A stretch of DNA of 64,000 nt, from contig JAMPXP010000005.1 of NCBI GenBank assembly GCA_023701135.1, forward strand, positions 124,001 through 188,000, read 5' to 3'. The notes below the pieces were generated by a model, which was not told the DNA's origin, ran no database searches, and saw only the letters and a list, made by a program, of their open reading frames with translations. A program made the position numbers and the translations under genes. This DNA is from Desulfobacula sp. (GTDB taxonomy: Bacteria; Desulfobacterota; Desulfobacteria; Desulfobacterales; Desulfobacteraceae). Shown here piece after piece: positions 1 to 9,725 of the stretch; the first letter of the stretch is position 1, and each line of letters starts with the position of its first letter.

Positions 1-1719
1 CCGGAGATAGGGGATGGCCGCCCCGGTCAATGTGATCAGGGTCAGGACCGGGTCCGGGAAATCAACGCCGAGCCCTTGGGCTGCTGTTTTGATGTCTTTG
101 AGCCGCCGGGCGATCTGATCCACGGGCAGGTCTGAAATGATTCCGAAAACCGGAAGGGCCAGTTCACAGACAATTTCCCCCTGATCGCAGAGAACCACGC
201 CGCCTTTCAGGTCACGGATGCGGTTGACGGCCAGGGCCATATCGGCGTCGTCGGCCCCCACCAAGACAATGCAGGAGGTGTCCCAGGCTGCACTACAGGC
301 CAGTGCCCCGGAATTCAGGCCGAAATTCCGGATCAGGCCGGTGAACATTTTCCCTGATCCCCGGGTCCGGTCAATGGCTGAAATTTTGGATAACCCGCCG
401 TTTTTCGGGCAAAGGATCTCGCCATTCAGGACCGGCGCGTCTTCCATGAGTTCCCGGGTGACCAGGTCGGTGACCATGTCCATGACCCGGACCCTGGCCA
501 TGCCATGGTTCCCGTGGCCGGCCCTGATTTTAAAATCACCGGCCGTCAGCTTTTTAGGAAGCCGGATGGTGTCCAGACTTTGGGGGGAATACCGGTGGCG
601 GCGGGCCGATACCTGCAATCGGCCGTCCTGTGAAATCACGCGGCCGTTGCTGATCACATATTCGGCCCGGATGGTGCCGGGGTCCGGGATGATCACCAAG
701 TCTGCGATTTTCCCCGGGGCAATCCCGCCGATGGCATGGTCCAGGCCGAAATGTTCGGCCACATTCAGGGTTGCCGCCTGGATGGCCGTAACCGGATCAA
801 ATCCGTAGTCAATGGCCTTTTGGACCGGATGTTCCAGATAGCCGAGTTCCAGGAGGTCGGCGGGAGAAACCCCGTCCGTGGTCACAATCAGCCGCCTGAG
901 GCTGATATTCCGGTCCAGGATCCCGGATATGGCTTTTAAGTCCCGGCGGATGCTGCCCTCCCTGGCCATGACATAGAACCCCAGGCGCAGCCGTTCAAGG
1001 GCGTCTTCCGCGCTGGTGGGTTCGTGGCAGGAGGAAATGCCCATGGCGGCATAGGCGGCCAGTTTGTTGCCCCTGGCCCCGGCGGAATGGCCTTCCAGGG
1101 TTTTTCCGTTTTCCAGCAGGGCTTCAAAATTGGACTGGAAGGCGTCGGGGGTCTGAAAGACCGTCTGCCAGTAGGATTCTCCCAGGCCGACGATGTCTTC
1201 CCGCTTGGCCAATTCCTGCATGATGCCGGGAGGAACGCCCAGGGCGGCCCGGCTGATGGAGGCCATGGCCGGGGCCGTGGCCAGAATCTTGACCGGCTGA
1301 TCCCTTAATGATGCCAGGAAATCCGTCACACCCTCAACCCCGGCCACGGGAAACACTTCCATGGTTTCGGTGATGATGGTGGTGGTACCTCCCTTCATGG
1401 CCTGGTCTAGAAATTCATGGGCCGTTGTCCAGGCGGCCAGGTGGGTGTGCGCGTCGATAAGCCCCGGTATCACCGTTTTCCCCACGGCGTCTATAATTTT
1501 TGTATCATTTCCCAGGGCCTGGGACAGGTCCGGCCCCACAAGGGCAATACAACGCCCCTTGATGGCAACCCCGTAATTTTCCTGGATTTCACCGGTGTAC
1601 ACATTGACCAGGCGGGCGTTGATGACGGCCAGATCGGCTTTTTCAGTTCCCAGGGCAACCCGCCGGAGGCTTTGCATTTCTTCTGCCGTCAAATGCAGCC
1701 CCAATCCTCTTTTTTCCAT
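1..1719 (-). CDS. ade: Adenine deaminase-type amidohydrolase (3' end outside window)
   Basis: The reading frame is open for 573 codons and leaves the window in frame, so only the C-terminus is missing. An N-terminal composite domain leads into the amidohydrolase metal motif GLIDAHTHL. It is followed by GHSAG, a CHEP motif, the REGSIRRDL segment and TTDGVSP, then the typical C-terminal Ade domain. Adenine deaminases convert adenine to hypoxanthine and ammonia with a binuclear metal centre in the cytosol. The TTDGVSP region resembles the YerA-like branch more than classical AdeC, so the exact substrate is less sure than the fold. The ATG at 1717-1719 has an AAGGAG-type ribosome site about 9 bases upstream. 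The gene diverges from the ATC-hydrolase-like gene. No promoter was confidently seen in the 139-base gap. Confidence 0.85.
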   Translation of the reverse strand, partial: MEKRGLGLHLTAEEMQSLRRVALGTEKADLAVINARLVNVYTGEIQENYGVAIKGRCIALVGPDLSQALGNDTKIIDAVGKTVIPGLIDAHTHLAAWTTAHEFLDQAMKGGTTTIITETMEVFPVAGVEGVTDFLASLRDQPVKILATAPAMASISRAALGVPPGIMQELAKREDIVGLGESYWQTVFQTPDAFQSNFEALLENGKTLEGHSAGARGNKLAAYAAMGISSCHEPTSAEDALERLRLGFYVMAREGSIRRDLKAISGILDRNISLRRLIVTTDGVSPADLLELGYLEHPVQKAIDYGFDPVTAIQAATLNVAEHFGLDHAIGGIAPGKIADLVIIPDPGTIRAEYVISNGRVISQDGRLQVSARRHRYSPQSLDTIRLPKKLTAGDFKIRAGHGNHGMARVRVMDMVTDLVTRELMEDAPVLNGEILCPKNGGLSKISAIDRTRGSGKMFTGLIRNFGLNSGALACSAAWDTSCIVLVGADDADMALAVNRIRDLKGGVVLCDQGEIVCELALPVFGIISDLPVDQIARRLKDIKTAAQGLGVDFPDPVLTLITLTGAAIPYLR

Positions 1720-1858
1720 ATGCTGCCGCTCCTTGTATGCGTTTATCCCCATAAATATATTGGATATTTTTGCTGATATCGGATAAGAAGGCAAGAGACG
1801 AATTGAACCCGCCGGAAAAAAAGGCCTGGGCTTGAGCTGCCTGGGCCGGGGAGAGAAA

Positions 1859-2563
1859 ATGATGATGACGGCCCGTGACCATGCGCTGCTCTTTGCAGCC
1901 CTGGCAAAATCGGTGATTCAGGAGGTCGGTCTTGAGAAAGGAGAACCGCTGATCCGGCAGGGGGTCCGGGAATACGGCCGCCAGCGCGGCAAGCGGATGG
2001 CGCTGCGAGCCGTGAAATACGGGCATGCCCTGACCATGGACAACTATTTTGCCTATGGGGAATGGGCCGTGCCGAAAAACGAGATGCATTTCAAATTTGC
2101 GGAAAAGACTCCCCATGCCCGGATGCAGATTTATCGATGCCCCTGGCATGAAACCTGGAAAGAGAACCGGGTCCTGGAATTCGGCAAATATTTCTGCCAA
2201 GAGATTGATGAGGCCCTTGTCCGCGGGTTCAACCCGGATCTTGTCCTCCAGGTCAATTCAACCCGGACCAATGGGGGAGAGGTCTGTGATTTTATTTTCA
2301 GGGATGCCGGCCTTTCCTTTTTCAAATTCCTGGGCCTGGCCTTCAAAAAGAAGGTCCGGCCGGGGAAAGCTGCGGTCATGCCCTGGGAATACCATTGCGG
2401 CCATCTGTATCAAACCATGGGCCGGGTGATCCGCCGGGAACTTGGGGAACGGGCCGACAGGATCATGGACCATGCCCTGAAAGACGCACAGGCGTTTTTC
2501 GATGACGGGCAGATCACAATGATCAAGGCTTATGAGAACACGGATTTTGAAATTCTGCCGTAA
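1859..2563 (+). CDS. L-2-amino-thiazoline-4-carboxylate (ATC) hydrolase-like protein
   Basis: This 234-residue protein resembles the ATC-hydrolase family (Pfam ATC_hydrolase), which was defined by an enzyme that opens L-2-amino-thiazoline-4-carboxylate on the way to L-cysteine. Visible family-like features are an N-terminal helical segment and a C-terminal half with CDFIFRDAG followed by the conserved MPWEYHCGHLY stretch. Many members occur in anaerobes with no known ATC metabolism, so the true substrate here is unknown. I start at the first of three consecutive ATGs (1859) because GGGGAGAG lies 5-10 bases upstream. A TTG at 1832 in the same frame is a weaker choice. It ends 15 bases before sbcD and may be cotranscribed with sbcDC. 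Confidence 0.6.
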   Translation: MMMTARDHALLFAALAKSVIQEVGLEKGEPLIRQGVREYGRQRGKRMALRAVKYGHALTMDNYFAYGEWAVPKNEMHFKFAEKTPHARMQIYRCPWHETWKENRVLEFGKYFCQEIDEALVRGFNPDLVLQVNSTRTNGGEVCDFIFRDAGLSFFKFLGLAFKKKVRPGKAAVMPWEYHCGHLYQTMGRVIRRELGERADRIMDHALKDAQAFFDDGQITMIKAYENTDFEILP

Positions 2564-2578
2564 AGGACGAATACCCCT

Positions 2579-3805
2579 ATGAAATTCCTTCACACCTCGG
2601 ACTGGCATATCGGCCGGTCGCTCTACGGCCGGAAGCGCTATGATGAATTTTCAGCCTTCCTGGACTGGCTGGCCGGGTTCATCGAGGCCCGGGAAATGGA
2701 CGCCCTTCTGGTGGCCGGGGACATCTTTGATACGGGAACGCCCAGCAACCGGTCCCAGGAGCTGTATTACGGGTTTCTGCGCCGGGTGTCGGCCTCCTGC
2801 TGCCGCCATGTGGTCATCATTGCCGGGAACCATGATTCCCCTTCTTTTTTAAATGCGCCCAAGGAGATCCTGAAGGCCCTGCAGGTCCATGTGGTGGGGG
2901 CCTTTACCGGGAATCCGGAAGATGAAATCCTGGTTCTGAAAGACCCTTCCGGAAACCCCGAAGCCATTGTCTGCGCCGTGCCCTATTTAAGGGACCGGGA
3001 TATCCGGGTCGCCGAGGCCGGGGAGAGCCTGGAGGACAAGAATATGAGGCTCATCCAGGGCATCAAAACCCATTATGCCGAAATTGCCGGGCTGGCGGAA
3101 GAAAAGCGGAAAGCCTGCGGTGATATCCCGGTGGTGGCCCTGGGCCATCTTTTTGCCGCCGGAGGCAAAACCCTTGAGGGCGACGGGGTCCGGGAGCTGT
3201 ATGTGGGGTCCCTGGCCCGGGTGGGAACGGAAGTTTTCCCCCCGGTTTTTGATTATGTGGCCCTGGGCCATCTTCACCTGGCCCAGACCGTGGGCGGCGA
3301 CCCCCGGATCCGGTATTCGGGATCACCCATTCCCATGGGATTCGGCGAGGCGGGCCGGGAAAAAAAGGTGATCCGGGTGGAGTTCCAGGGCCGGGTCCCG
3401 GAGATCAGCGATGATCCCATTCCCTGTTTCCAGGTCCTGGAAAGGATTTCCGGGGACATGGAAAAGATCCTGGGCCGGCTCTTTGAACTCAAGGCCCTCG
3501 GCAGCCGGGCCTGGCTGGAGATTGAATATAGGGGCAAAGATATCATCCCTGATTTAAGGTCGATTCTGGAAGAGGCCGTGGCCGGTACAGGCATGGAAAT
3601 ACTCCCTATCATAAACCGGCAGGTCATGGACCGGATTCTCCGGAGAAAAGAGGCGGAAGAGGAACTGGACAATCTGAGCGTGACCGATGTGTTTGACCGC
3701 CTGCTGGACGCCCACGGGGTGGACCCGGAAAAGCGCCCGGCCCTGGTCCTGGCCCACCAGGAAATTCTCACCCAGCTCCATGAACAGGATACCCATGCCG
3801 AATAA
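2579..3805 (+). CDS. sbcD: Exonuclease SbcCD, nuclease subunit D
   Basis: A 408-residue Mre11/SbcD-type nuclease. The calcineurin-like phosphoesterase motifs are all present: SDWHIG near residue 7, GDIFDTG near 47, GNHDSP near 83, then GHLF and GHLHLAQ with a GSPIPMGF segment. These bind two Mn2+ ions. A C-terminal capping region of about 100 residues follows. The partner sbcC starts 11 bases after the stop, the usual arrangement for the SbcCD complex that opens hairpins, trims protein-blocked ends and processes double-strand breaks. The N-terminus MKFLHTSDWHIG is the canonical family start. Confidence 0.95.
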   Translation: MKFLHTSDWHIGRSLYGRKRYDEFSAFLDWLAGFIEAREMDALLVAGDIFDTGTPSNRSQELYYGFLRRVSASCCRHVVIIAGNHDSPSFLNAPKEILKALQVHVVGAFTGNPEDEILVLKDPSGNPEAIVCAVPYLRDRDIRVAEAGESLEDKNMRLIQGIKTHYAEIAGLAEEKRKACGDIPVVALGHLFAAGGKTLEGDGVRELYVGSLARVGTEVFPPVFDYVALGHLHLAQTVGGDPRIRYSGSPIPMGFGEAGREKKVIRVEFQGRVPEISDDPIPCFQVLERISGDMEKILGRLFELKALGSRAWLEIEYRGKDIIPDLRSILEEAVAGTGMEILPIINRQVMDRILRRKEAEEELDNLSVTDVFDRLLDAHGVDPEKRPALVLAHQEILTQLHEQDTHAE

Positions 3806-3816
3806 AGGGAGAGATT

Positions 3817-6800
3817 GTGAAAATCCTTGGACTCAGATTTAAGAACCTGAACTCCCTTTACGGGGAATGGGTTATCGATTTTACCGCGCCTGAATATGTC
3901 CAGGACGGGATTTTCGCCATCACCGGCCCCACCGGCGCAGGCAAGTCCACCCTTCTGGATGCCGTCTGCCTTGCCCTTTACGGCAGGACCCCGCGGCTGA
4001 ATCTCATTACCAAAACCAGCAATGAAGTTATGTCCCGCAGGACCGGCGAATGCTTTGCCGAAGTCTTTTTCGAGACCCAGGCCGGGCGGTTCCGCTGCCA
4101 TTGGAGCCAGAGGCGGGCCGGGCAGAAACCCGGGGGCAACCTCCAGGATGCAAAGCACGAGATTTCCGACGCAGACACCGGCCGGGTCCTGGAATCAGGC
4201 AAGCGGGAGGTGGCCTTAAGGATTGAAGAGGCCACGGGCATGGACTTTACCCGGTTTACCCGGTCCATGCTCCTGGCCCAGGGAGGTTTTGCCGCCTTCC
4301 TGGCCGCGGCCCCGGACGAGCGGTCCCCCATCCTGGAGCAGATCACGGGCACGGCCGTGTATACCGAGATTTCAAAACTAGTCCATCTCAGAAAAACCGA
4401 CGAGTATAAAAAATTGGAGATCCTGAAGGCGGAAACCGAAGGGATCACCCTTTTGACGGAAGAAGAAGAGGCCCTGATCCTTGAGGGGCTTGAACAGAAA
4501 AAAGCGGCGGAAGAAAGCGCAAGACAGAAGCATCAGGAGGTCCGGGCCGCCATTCTCTGGATCACCGGGATGGAGACCCTGAAGACCGAGCTGTTGTCCA
4601 TCCGGGCCGAGTCGGACAATCTTTCCGGGGCCTTAAAGGCCTTTGAGCCGGACCGGAAAAGATTGCAGGAGGCTATCCGGGCCGCCGAGCTGGACAGCCT
4701 CCATGCCGGGCTCAAATCCCTCCGGGATCAGCAGAAGGAGGATCTGGATGCCCTTTCAAAGATCAGGGCCCTGATGCCGGATCGGCAAAAAGCCCTTGAG
4801 ACCGGGGGAATCGCTCTGGAAAAGGCCGAGTCTGCCCTGGAGGCCCTAAAGGCCCAGGAAAAGACGGAGCTTGCCCGGATCAAAACCGTCCGGGCCCTGG
4901 ATCTGAGAATTTCGGAGAAAGCCGCGGTTCTGAATACCCTGGCCATCGAGCGCCAAAAGATGGAAGCGGAGATGGCCGGGAAAAAAGAGCAGCGGAAAAA
5001 GGCGGCCCAGGATCTGGCCAAGGCAGAGCAGGGACTTTCCCAGGCCAATGACTATCTTTCCCGCCATGCCCTGGATGCCGGGCTGGGGACCCGGCTTGCC
5101 GGTCTTGCCGAGCAGGTCAAGGCCCTTCAGGCGGTAAAGGAAAAACAGGCAGCCGCGGCCAGGGACCTCTCCGGGCTCCGGAAAACCCTTGAGGCTGCAA
5201 AAGGCCGGAGCCGACAGCAGGCTGCCGTCCGGCAGGGCCTGAAGGAAAAGCATGAAGCCTGCCTGAAGGCCGTGGAAGCGGCCAGAAAAGAAATGGAAGC
5301 CCTTCTGGAGGGCCGCCTGCTCCGGGAATACCGGGCCGAATATGAAGGCTGCCTGCGGGAAATGGCCTATTTGAGAAAGATCCGGGACCTTGAGCAGGAA
5401 AGGGAAAAATTAAAGGAGGGAGAGGCCTGTCCTCTTTGCGGTTCACTCGACCACCCCTATGCCCGGGGCCAAATTCCCCAGGCGGACCGGACGGAAGAGA
5501 GTATCAAACGGCTTTCAAGCCTTATCGAAAAGGCCGAAGACCTGGAAAAGGGTTTGAAAGACCGGGAGGCCCTGGAAAAGTCTTCAGGCCTGGCCCTGAT
5601 GGAGGCTGAAAAACAGGAGGTCCTGGTCCGGCACCAGGAAGAGGACCTCCGGACCGATATCCTCAGGAGTGAAAAAGAATTCCACCGGGTTTCAGATGAT
5701 ATCTCCCGGCAGACGGAAGCCCTTGTCCTGGAACTCCAGGCCTTCGGCCTGGACGGGATTCCGGCGGACGGCCCCGGAGCTCTCATGGAGAGCCTCACTG
5801 CCCGGCAGAAAAATTTCCAGGATTCCCTGGATCGGAAAATCAGTATGGAAAAGCGTCAGGCCGAAGTCCTGGCCGGGATATCGGGGCTGGACAGGATGGT
5901 CCAAAGCCTGGAGGAACGCATCAGGGAAAGCCGGGAAAAGGCGGGCGAACATCGCCTGGACCTTGAGCGGTTGAATTCGGAGCGCATCCAATGCTATGGG
6001 GATAAAGATCCGGACAGGGAGGAAGCAAGACTGGAAAGACAGGTGGAAGCGGCTGAAAAAGCCGTTAAGACGGCAAGAAAAAACCGGGACGAGGCCAGGG
6101 AACAGGTCAGGGAAGGCCTGACCCGCATCTCGGCTCTGGAGGAAGCCACGAGCAGCCGCCAATCAGGGCTTCTGACCCGGGAGGCCTCTTTTCTCCAGGC
6201 CTGCCGAACCTCCGGGTTTGAGACTGAGGTGATCTTCCTTTCCTCAAGGCTTTCCCCGGATGAAAGAAAAAGGCTCTCGGAAAAAGCGGGAAAACTGGAT
6301 GAAAGCGTCCTGGCGCTTGAGGCCAGAAAAGCCGACCGGGAAAAGCGGCTTCTGGCTGAAACCCAGAAGCAACTGACGGACCAGGGGCTGGAGGATCTGA
6401 GAAAAGAGGAAGCCGATCTCCAGGAAGCCCTGAAAACCCTGGGCGAGGAAATCGGGGCCGTCAAGCAGAGGCTCTCGGACAATGCCCTGGCCCAGGAAAA
6501 GCTCTTGCAGAAAAAGCAATTCATTGATTTGCAGAGACTGGAATGCGCCAGATGGGACAGCCTCCACGGCCTTATCGGCTCGGCGGACGGCAAGAAATAC
6601 CGGAATTTTGCCCAGGGCCTGACCTTTGAGGTCATGGTGGCCCATGCCAACCGCCAGCTTGAAAAGATGTCGGACCGCTACCTGCTGATCCGGGATGAGA
6701 CCCAGCCCCTGGAACTGAATATCGTGGACAATTACCAGGCCGGTGAAATCCGATCCACCAAAAACCTTTCCGGCGGTGAAAGTTTTATCGTCAGCCTGGC

Positions 6801-7062
6801 CCTGGCCCTGGGACTCTCCCATATGTCCGGCCGCAGGGTCCGGGTGGATTCTTTATTTTTGGACGAGGGCTTCGGCACCCTGGATGAGGACGCCCTGGAA
6901 ACTGCCCTGGAGGCCCTGGCAGGGCTTCATCGCCAGGGTAAACTCATCGGCATTATTTCCCATGTCCCGGCACTGAAGGAAAGGATCGGCACAAGGATAG
7001 CCGTCACCCCGGTTTCAGGCGGGAAAAGCAGGATCTCCGGCCCCGGCTGCATGGCCCTCTAA
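3817..7062 (+). CDS. sbcC: Exonuclease SbcCD, ATPase subunit C
   Basis: A 1081-residue Rad50-like SMC protein. The Walker A motif GPTGAGKST lies at residues 37-45. Long heptad-rich, Lys/Glu/Leu-rich coiled coils flank a zinc hook, CPLCG, at about residue 538. The ABC signature LSGGES is near residue 983 and the Walker B motif LFLDEGFGTLDED near 1012. The two coiled coils bring both ATPase lobes together at SbcD. The start is GTG at 3817, preceded by AGGGAGAG, which gives the family N-terminus MKILGLRFKNLNSLYG. The extreme Glu/Lys-rich composition creates long antisense frames, which I do not regard as genes. Confidence 0.95.
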   Translation: MKILGLRFKNLNSLYGEWVIDFTAPEYVQDGIFAITGPTGAGKSTLLDAVCLALYGRTPRLNLITKTSNEVMSRRTGECFAEVFFETQAGRFRCHWSQRRAGQKPGGNLQDAKHEISDADTGRVLESGKREVALRIEEATGMDFTRFTRSMLLAQGGFAAFLAAAPDERSPILEQITGTAVYTEISKLVHLRKTDEYKKLEILKAETEGITLLTEEEEALILEGLEQKKAAEESARQKHQEVRAAILWITGMETLKTELLSIRAESDNLSGALKAFEPDRKRLQEAIRAAELDSLHAGLKSLRDQQKEDLDALSKIRALMPDRQKALETGGIALEKAESALEALKAQEKTELARIKTVRALDLRISEKAAVLNTLAIERQKMEAEMAGKKEQRKKAAQDLAKAEQGLSQANDYLSRHALDAGLGTRLAGLAEQVKALQAVKEKQAAAARDLSGLRKTLEAAKGRSRQQAAVRQGLKEKHEACLKAVEAARKEMEALLEGRLLREYRAEYEGCLREMAYLRKIRDLEQEREKLKEGEACPLCGSLDHPYARGQIPQADRTEESIKRLSSLIEKAEDLEKGLKDREALEKSSGLALMEAEKQEVLVRHQEEDLRTDILRSEKEFHRVSDDISRQTEALVLELQAFGLDGIPADGPGALMESLTARQKNFQDSLDRKISMEKRQAEVLAGISGLDRMVQSLEERIRESREKAGEHRLDLERLNSERIQCYGDKDPDREEARLERQVEAAEKAVKTARKNRDEAREQVREGLTRISALEEATSSRQSGLLTREASFLQACRTSGFETEVIFLSSRLSPDERKRLSEKAGKLDESVLALEARKADREKRLLAETQKQLTDQGLEDLRKEEADLQEALKTLGEEIGAVKQRLSDNALAQEKLLQKKQFIDLQRLECARWDSLHGLIGSADGKKYRNFAQGLTFEVMVAHANRQLEKMSDRYLLIRDETQPLELNIVDNYQAGEIRSTKNLSGGESFIVSLALALGLSHMSGRRVRVDSLFLDEGFGTLDEDALETALEALAGLHRQGKLIGIISHVPALKERIGTRIAVTPVSGGKSRISGPGCMAL

Positions 7063-7087
7063 CCGTGGACCCGACAGGTCCCCGGCA

Positions 7088-7360
7088 TTATTTCTGGGCC
7101 TCCTCGGGCGTGGCCCAGAGGATATGGTCTTTGTTGACAAACAGGGTTTCATATTTTTCAGGAAAATCCAGGCCTGACCGGTATACGGCGGCGTTGATCA
7201 GGACCAGAAAGGGCTCCCGGTCGCTGCTGATGAGATCGCTGAGCCTGCTGTATCCGGGCTGGCGGTCGATATTAACGCTGGCGCTGATCCTTGTCCCGTC
7301 CACCAGGGTAATCCGGATGGTGCGGGTGTTCATGTCCTTATAAAAGTCAAGGTCATCCAT
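7088..7360 (-). CDS. Small conserved protein, DUF6812-like
   Basis: A 90-residue soluble protein. The pattern RTIRITLVDGTRI, then VNI, RLSDLISSDREPFLVL and LFVNKDHILWATPEE resembles the DUF6812 family, whose role is not known. It has no signal peptide, cysteines or membrane segment and looks like a small all-beta fold. I take ATG 7358-7360 as the start because GGAGG lies 5 bases upstream. A longer frame beginning at 7381 lacks a ribosome site. It is convergent with sbcC, with only 25 bases between the stops. The family assignment is from memory of the motif pattern. Confidence 0.7.
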   Translation of the reverse strand: MDDLDFYKDMNTRTIRITLVDGTRISASVNIDRQPGYSRLSDLISSDREPFLVLINAAVYRSGLDFPEKYETLFVNKDHILWATPEEAQK

Positions 7361-7461
7361 GGGGTCCTCCTTTGGCTGCAAGTGAAGGGATGGTTTGTTG
7401 CAGCAAAGGTAAGAACGGATGGAAAGTCTGTCAACCCATGGATTTTATTAAATTTTTCCCG

Positions 7462-8400
7462 TCAGGCCCCCATCTCCTGGAACCGGATGAACAGGGCCAG
7501 CCCCAGGAAAACAAGGGCCATCCCGGCCATGGAAATGCCGTCGGGCAGGGGGGCATTCAGGAGGAGGATTTCCCCGGCCAGGGCGAAAATCACCTCGCTG
7601 GACTGGGTGGCATCCACGGCGGCCAGTTCGGCAGGCCTTTGGGATTTATTCCGGGCCGTTAAAAACAGGCTCGTGGCAATGACCCCGGAGAATACGGCCA
7701 CCAGAAAGGTATGGACCATTTGGCCCCGGGAAGGAAGCCCGGGCCGGGTCAGGGCAATCAGCACCAGCCAGAAGGGAACGGACCCCAGGGACATTAAAAA
7801 AACTTTGTGAAAGGGGTTCTTCACCAGGGGATCATCAATCCTGGGCAGGGCGGTATTTCCCCGGCCGGCCTCCCAGACCAACTGGTTTCCGACGGGGTAG
7901 CAGAAGGCGGCCAGGAAAACCGGAAGGGCGCCCATGAGGATTTCTTTCAGGGAACCCATTTCTGCCAGGTGCAGATTGATCATGAGAACCCCGGCAAAGA
8001 CAAGGGAGGAAAAAATCCAGGTTTTTTTTGGGAAAGACCTTCCAAATCCCATGAGCACCACAAGGGTGGCGATGATGGTGGTCTGCCAGGTGGCGGCAAT
8101 GACCCAGCCCGGTGAATAATCGGCGGCAAAGCAGAGGAGCGAATAAAACCCGCCGAAACCGATGCTGCCCGTAAGGGTCCAGAATTTCCAGTTCCTGAAG
8201 AAGACCCGGAACAGCCCCCGGGTGGCGGCGGGGCCCTTGAAAAGGGTGATGAGCCCGGTCAGGATCAGGATCATGAAGGCATACCGGAGGCTGGCCGACC
8301 ATACCCAATGCCCGCCGTCAAGGCTCATTATGCGGTTGAGGATAAAGGAGGAACTGAAAAACAGGCCCGACAGAAGACCGATGGAGATTAAGAGAATCAT
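7462..8400 (-). CDS. EmrE-type multidrug/metabolite exporter (DMT superfamily)
   Basis: A 312-residue integral membrane protein with about ten hydrophobic helices in two repeats, matching the larger EmrE-type multidrug resistance efflux family rather than the four-helix SMR proteins. Recognisable parts are the N-terminal SSSFILNR segment, WVWSASLRYAFM and WVIAATWQTTIIATLVVL. Members are proton-coupled or facilitative exporters of small molecules; the substrate cannot be predicted. I use ATG 8398-8400, which begins directly with the first helix. A GTG start 45 bases further upstream would add a charged 15-residue tail. It lies divergently from the radical SAM gene. Confidence 0.8.
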   Translation of the reverse strand: MILLISIGLLSGLFFSSSFILNRIMSLDGGHWVWSASLRYAFMILILTGLITLFKGPAATRGLFRVFFRNWKFWTLTGSIGFGGFYSLLCFAADYSPGWVIAATWQTTIIATLVVLMGFGRSFPKKTWIFSSLVFAGVLMINLHLAEMGSLKEILMGALPVFLAAFCYPVGNQLVWEAGRGNTALPRIDDPLVKNPFHKVFLMSLGSVPFWLVLIALTRPGLPSRGQMVHTFLVAVFSGVIATSLFLTARNKSQRPAELAAVDATQSSEVIFALAGEILLLNAPLPDGISMAGMALVFLGLALFIRFQEMGA

Positions 8401-8559
8401 GGCTGCCTTTTTATCATCTTGGGTTAAAATACCCTGGCGATACACCAGTCCTATGCAAAGATCAAGAATTATTCCGGGAAGCGGCTTTACAACGGCTTGG
8501 CCGGGATTATCTTCTTTCCGTTATGTTGCCCTTTAACCCTGAATATCCCCGGAGGCCCC

Positions 8560-9588
8560 ATGCATTCCCTACCCTTTGAGCAGGGCCCTATCCGGCCCGT
8601 TGACGAGGCCGACAGCCTTTTGATCCGCACCACCCGGGGCTGTCCCTGGAACCGCTGCACCTTCTGCTCCCTGTATGAGGACATGAAATTCTCCCTGCGG
8701 TCCGTGGCAGAGATCAAACAGGATATCCTGGCCGCCCGGGCCTATTTCAACGGTCATCCCTTTGAAACCTGCTTTCTCCAGGACGGGGACAGCTTTGTCA
8801 TGAAAACTAGAGATCTCATCGAGGTCCTGACGGCCCTTAAAGCGGCTTTTCCTTCTTTAAAGCGCATCAGCTCCTACGGCCGGGCCCAGACCATGGTGAA
8901 AAAGACGCCGGCGGAAATGAAGGACATCCGGGCCGCCGGGCTGAACAAGCTCTATTGCGGCATGGAATCCGGCTCCCTTCAGGTCCTTGAACGGGTGAAA
9001 AAAGGCATCACCCCGGAATCCATCATCACCTCCGCCCGCATGGCGGCCGATGCCGGGATGGACACCACCCAGTTCATCATCCTGGGGCTGGGGGGAACCG
9101 AATTGTCGGAGGTCCATGCCCGGGAAACGGCCAGGGTCCTCAGCATCGTCAACCCCGACCATATCCGGGTCCTGACCATCGGGGTCAAACCCGGCTCCGG
9201 CCTGGACCGGCAAATGGCCGAAAAAGAATTCACCCTGCCTTCGGAAACCCAAATGATTGCCGAGCAGCGACTGCTTCTCGAAAACCTGACCGGCATCACC
9301 AGCCATTATGCCAACCACCACAGCGTGGATCTGCTCCTGGAAGTCCGGGGAACCTTCCCCCAGGACAGGGAACGACTGATCGCCATCCTGGACCGGTTTT
9401 TATCCCTGGACCCGGAGACTCGGATCCATTTTATCCTGGGACGGCGCCTGGGATATTACAGGAGCCTCTCGGATATGGACAATTCCTTCCATCACCGGTT
9501 TGTGGAAGAACAGGTCCAGAAAATCCGGCAAACCCATCCCGATGGCTTTGAGCAGATCTTTCACGATCTTCGCTGCCGGGTGATCTGA
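8560..9588 (+). CDS. Radical SAM protein with a CX4CX2C cluster motif
   Basis: A 342-residue radical SAM enzyme of unknown reaction. The iron-sulfur motif is GCPWNRCTFC, with cysteines at 28, 33 and 36, so the spacing is CX4CX2C rather than the usual CX3CX2C. The partial TIM barrel follows, with a SYGRAQTM beta strand and GMESGS (SAM-ribose region), then a FIILGLGG strand. The region is Elp3/MiaB-like but lacks a TRAM domain and any extra cluster-binding domain. ATG 8560 is preceded by GGAGG at 8551. A frame extended to 8497 has no ribosome site. Function is unassigned; the neighbours give no pathway hint. Confidence 0.85.
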   Translation: MHSLPFEQGPIRPVDEADSLLIRTTRGCPWNRCTFCSLYEDMKFSLRSVAEIKQDILAARAYFNGHPFETCFLQDGDSFVMKTRDLIEVLTALKAAFPSLKRISSYGRAQTMVKKTPAEMKDIRAAGLNKLYCGMESGSLQVLERVKKGITPESIITSARMAADAGMDTTQFIILGLGGTELSEVHARETARVLSIVNPDHIRVLTIGVKPGSGLDRQMAEKEFTLPSETQMIAEQRLLLENLTGITSHYANHHSVDLLLEVRGTFPQDRERLIAILDRFLSLDPETRIHFILGRRLGYYRSLSDMDNSFHHRFVEEQVQKIRQTHPDGFEQIFHDLRCRVI

Positions 9589-9651
9589 ACCCCTTTTAAC
9601 GCCACTCCAATCCGGCCTAAAATATTGCTTGGTCGTTGACATGGCCCCCTT

Positions 9652-9685
9652 CCTGTGATTACCTGAACCCGTAATCCGTCACAGG
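9652..9685. repeat. Imperfect inverted repeat upstream of the membrane protein gene
   Basis: The arms CCTGTGA (9652-9658) and TCACAGG (9679-9685) are perfect complements. Inside them TTAC and GTAA also pair, with a 4-base bulge. No T-run follows immediately, so it looks more like a regulatory dyad or mRNA leader stem than a terminator. TGTGA/TCACA half-sites recall CRP/FNR-family operators, but the spacing is longer than the classical site. Confidence 0.4.
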
Positions 9686-9725
9686 TTCCATTTTCCTTTA
9701 TCCTTAAGCAGAGAGGAGGCTCGCC

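Noticed and set aside
3274-6822. Several long minus-strand open frames opposite sbcD/sbcC
   Set aside because: They are antisense to strongly supported genes, lack ribosome sites and have compositions expected from reverse reading of Glu/Lys/Leu-rich coiled coils.
7067-7081. Small hairpin GGACC-N5-GGTCC after sbcC as terminator
   Set aside because: The stem is only 5 bp and no T-run follows.
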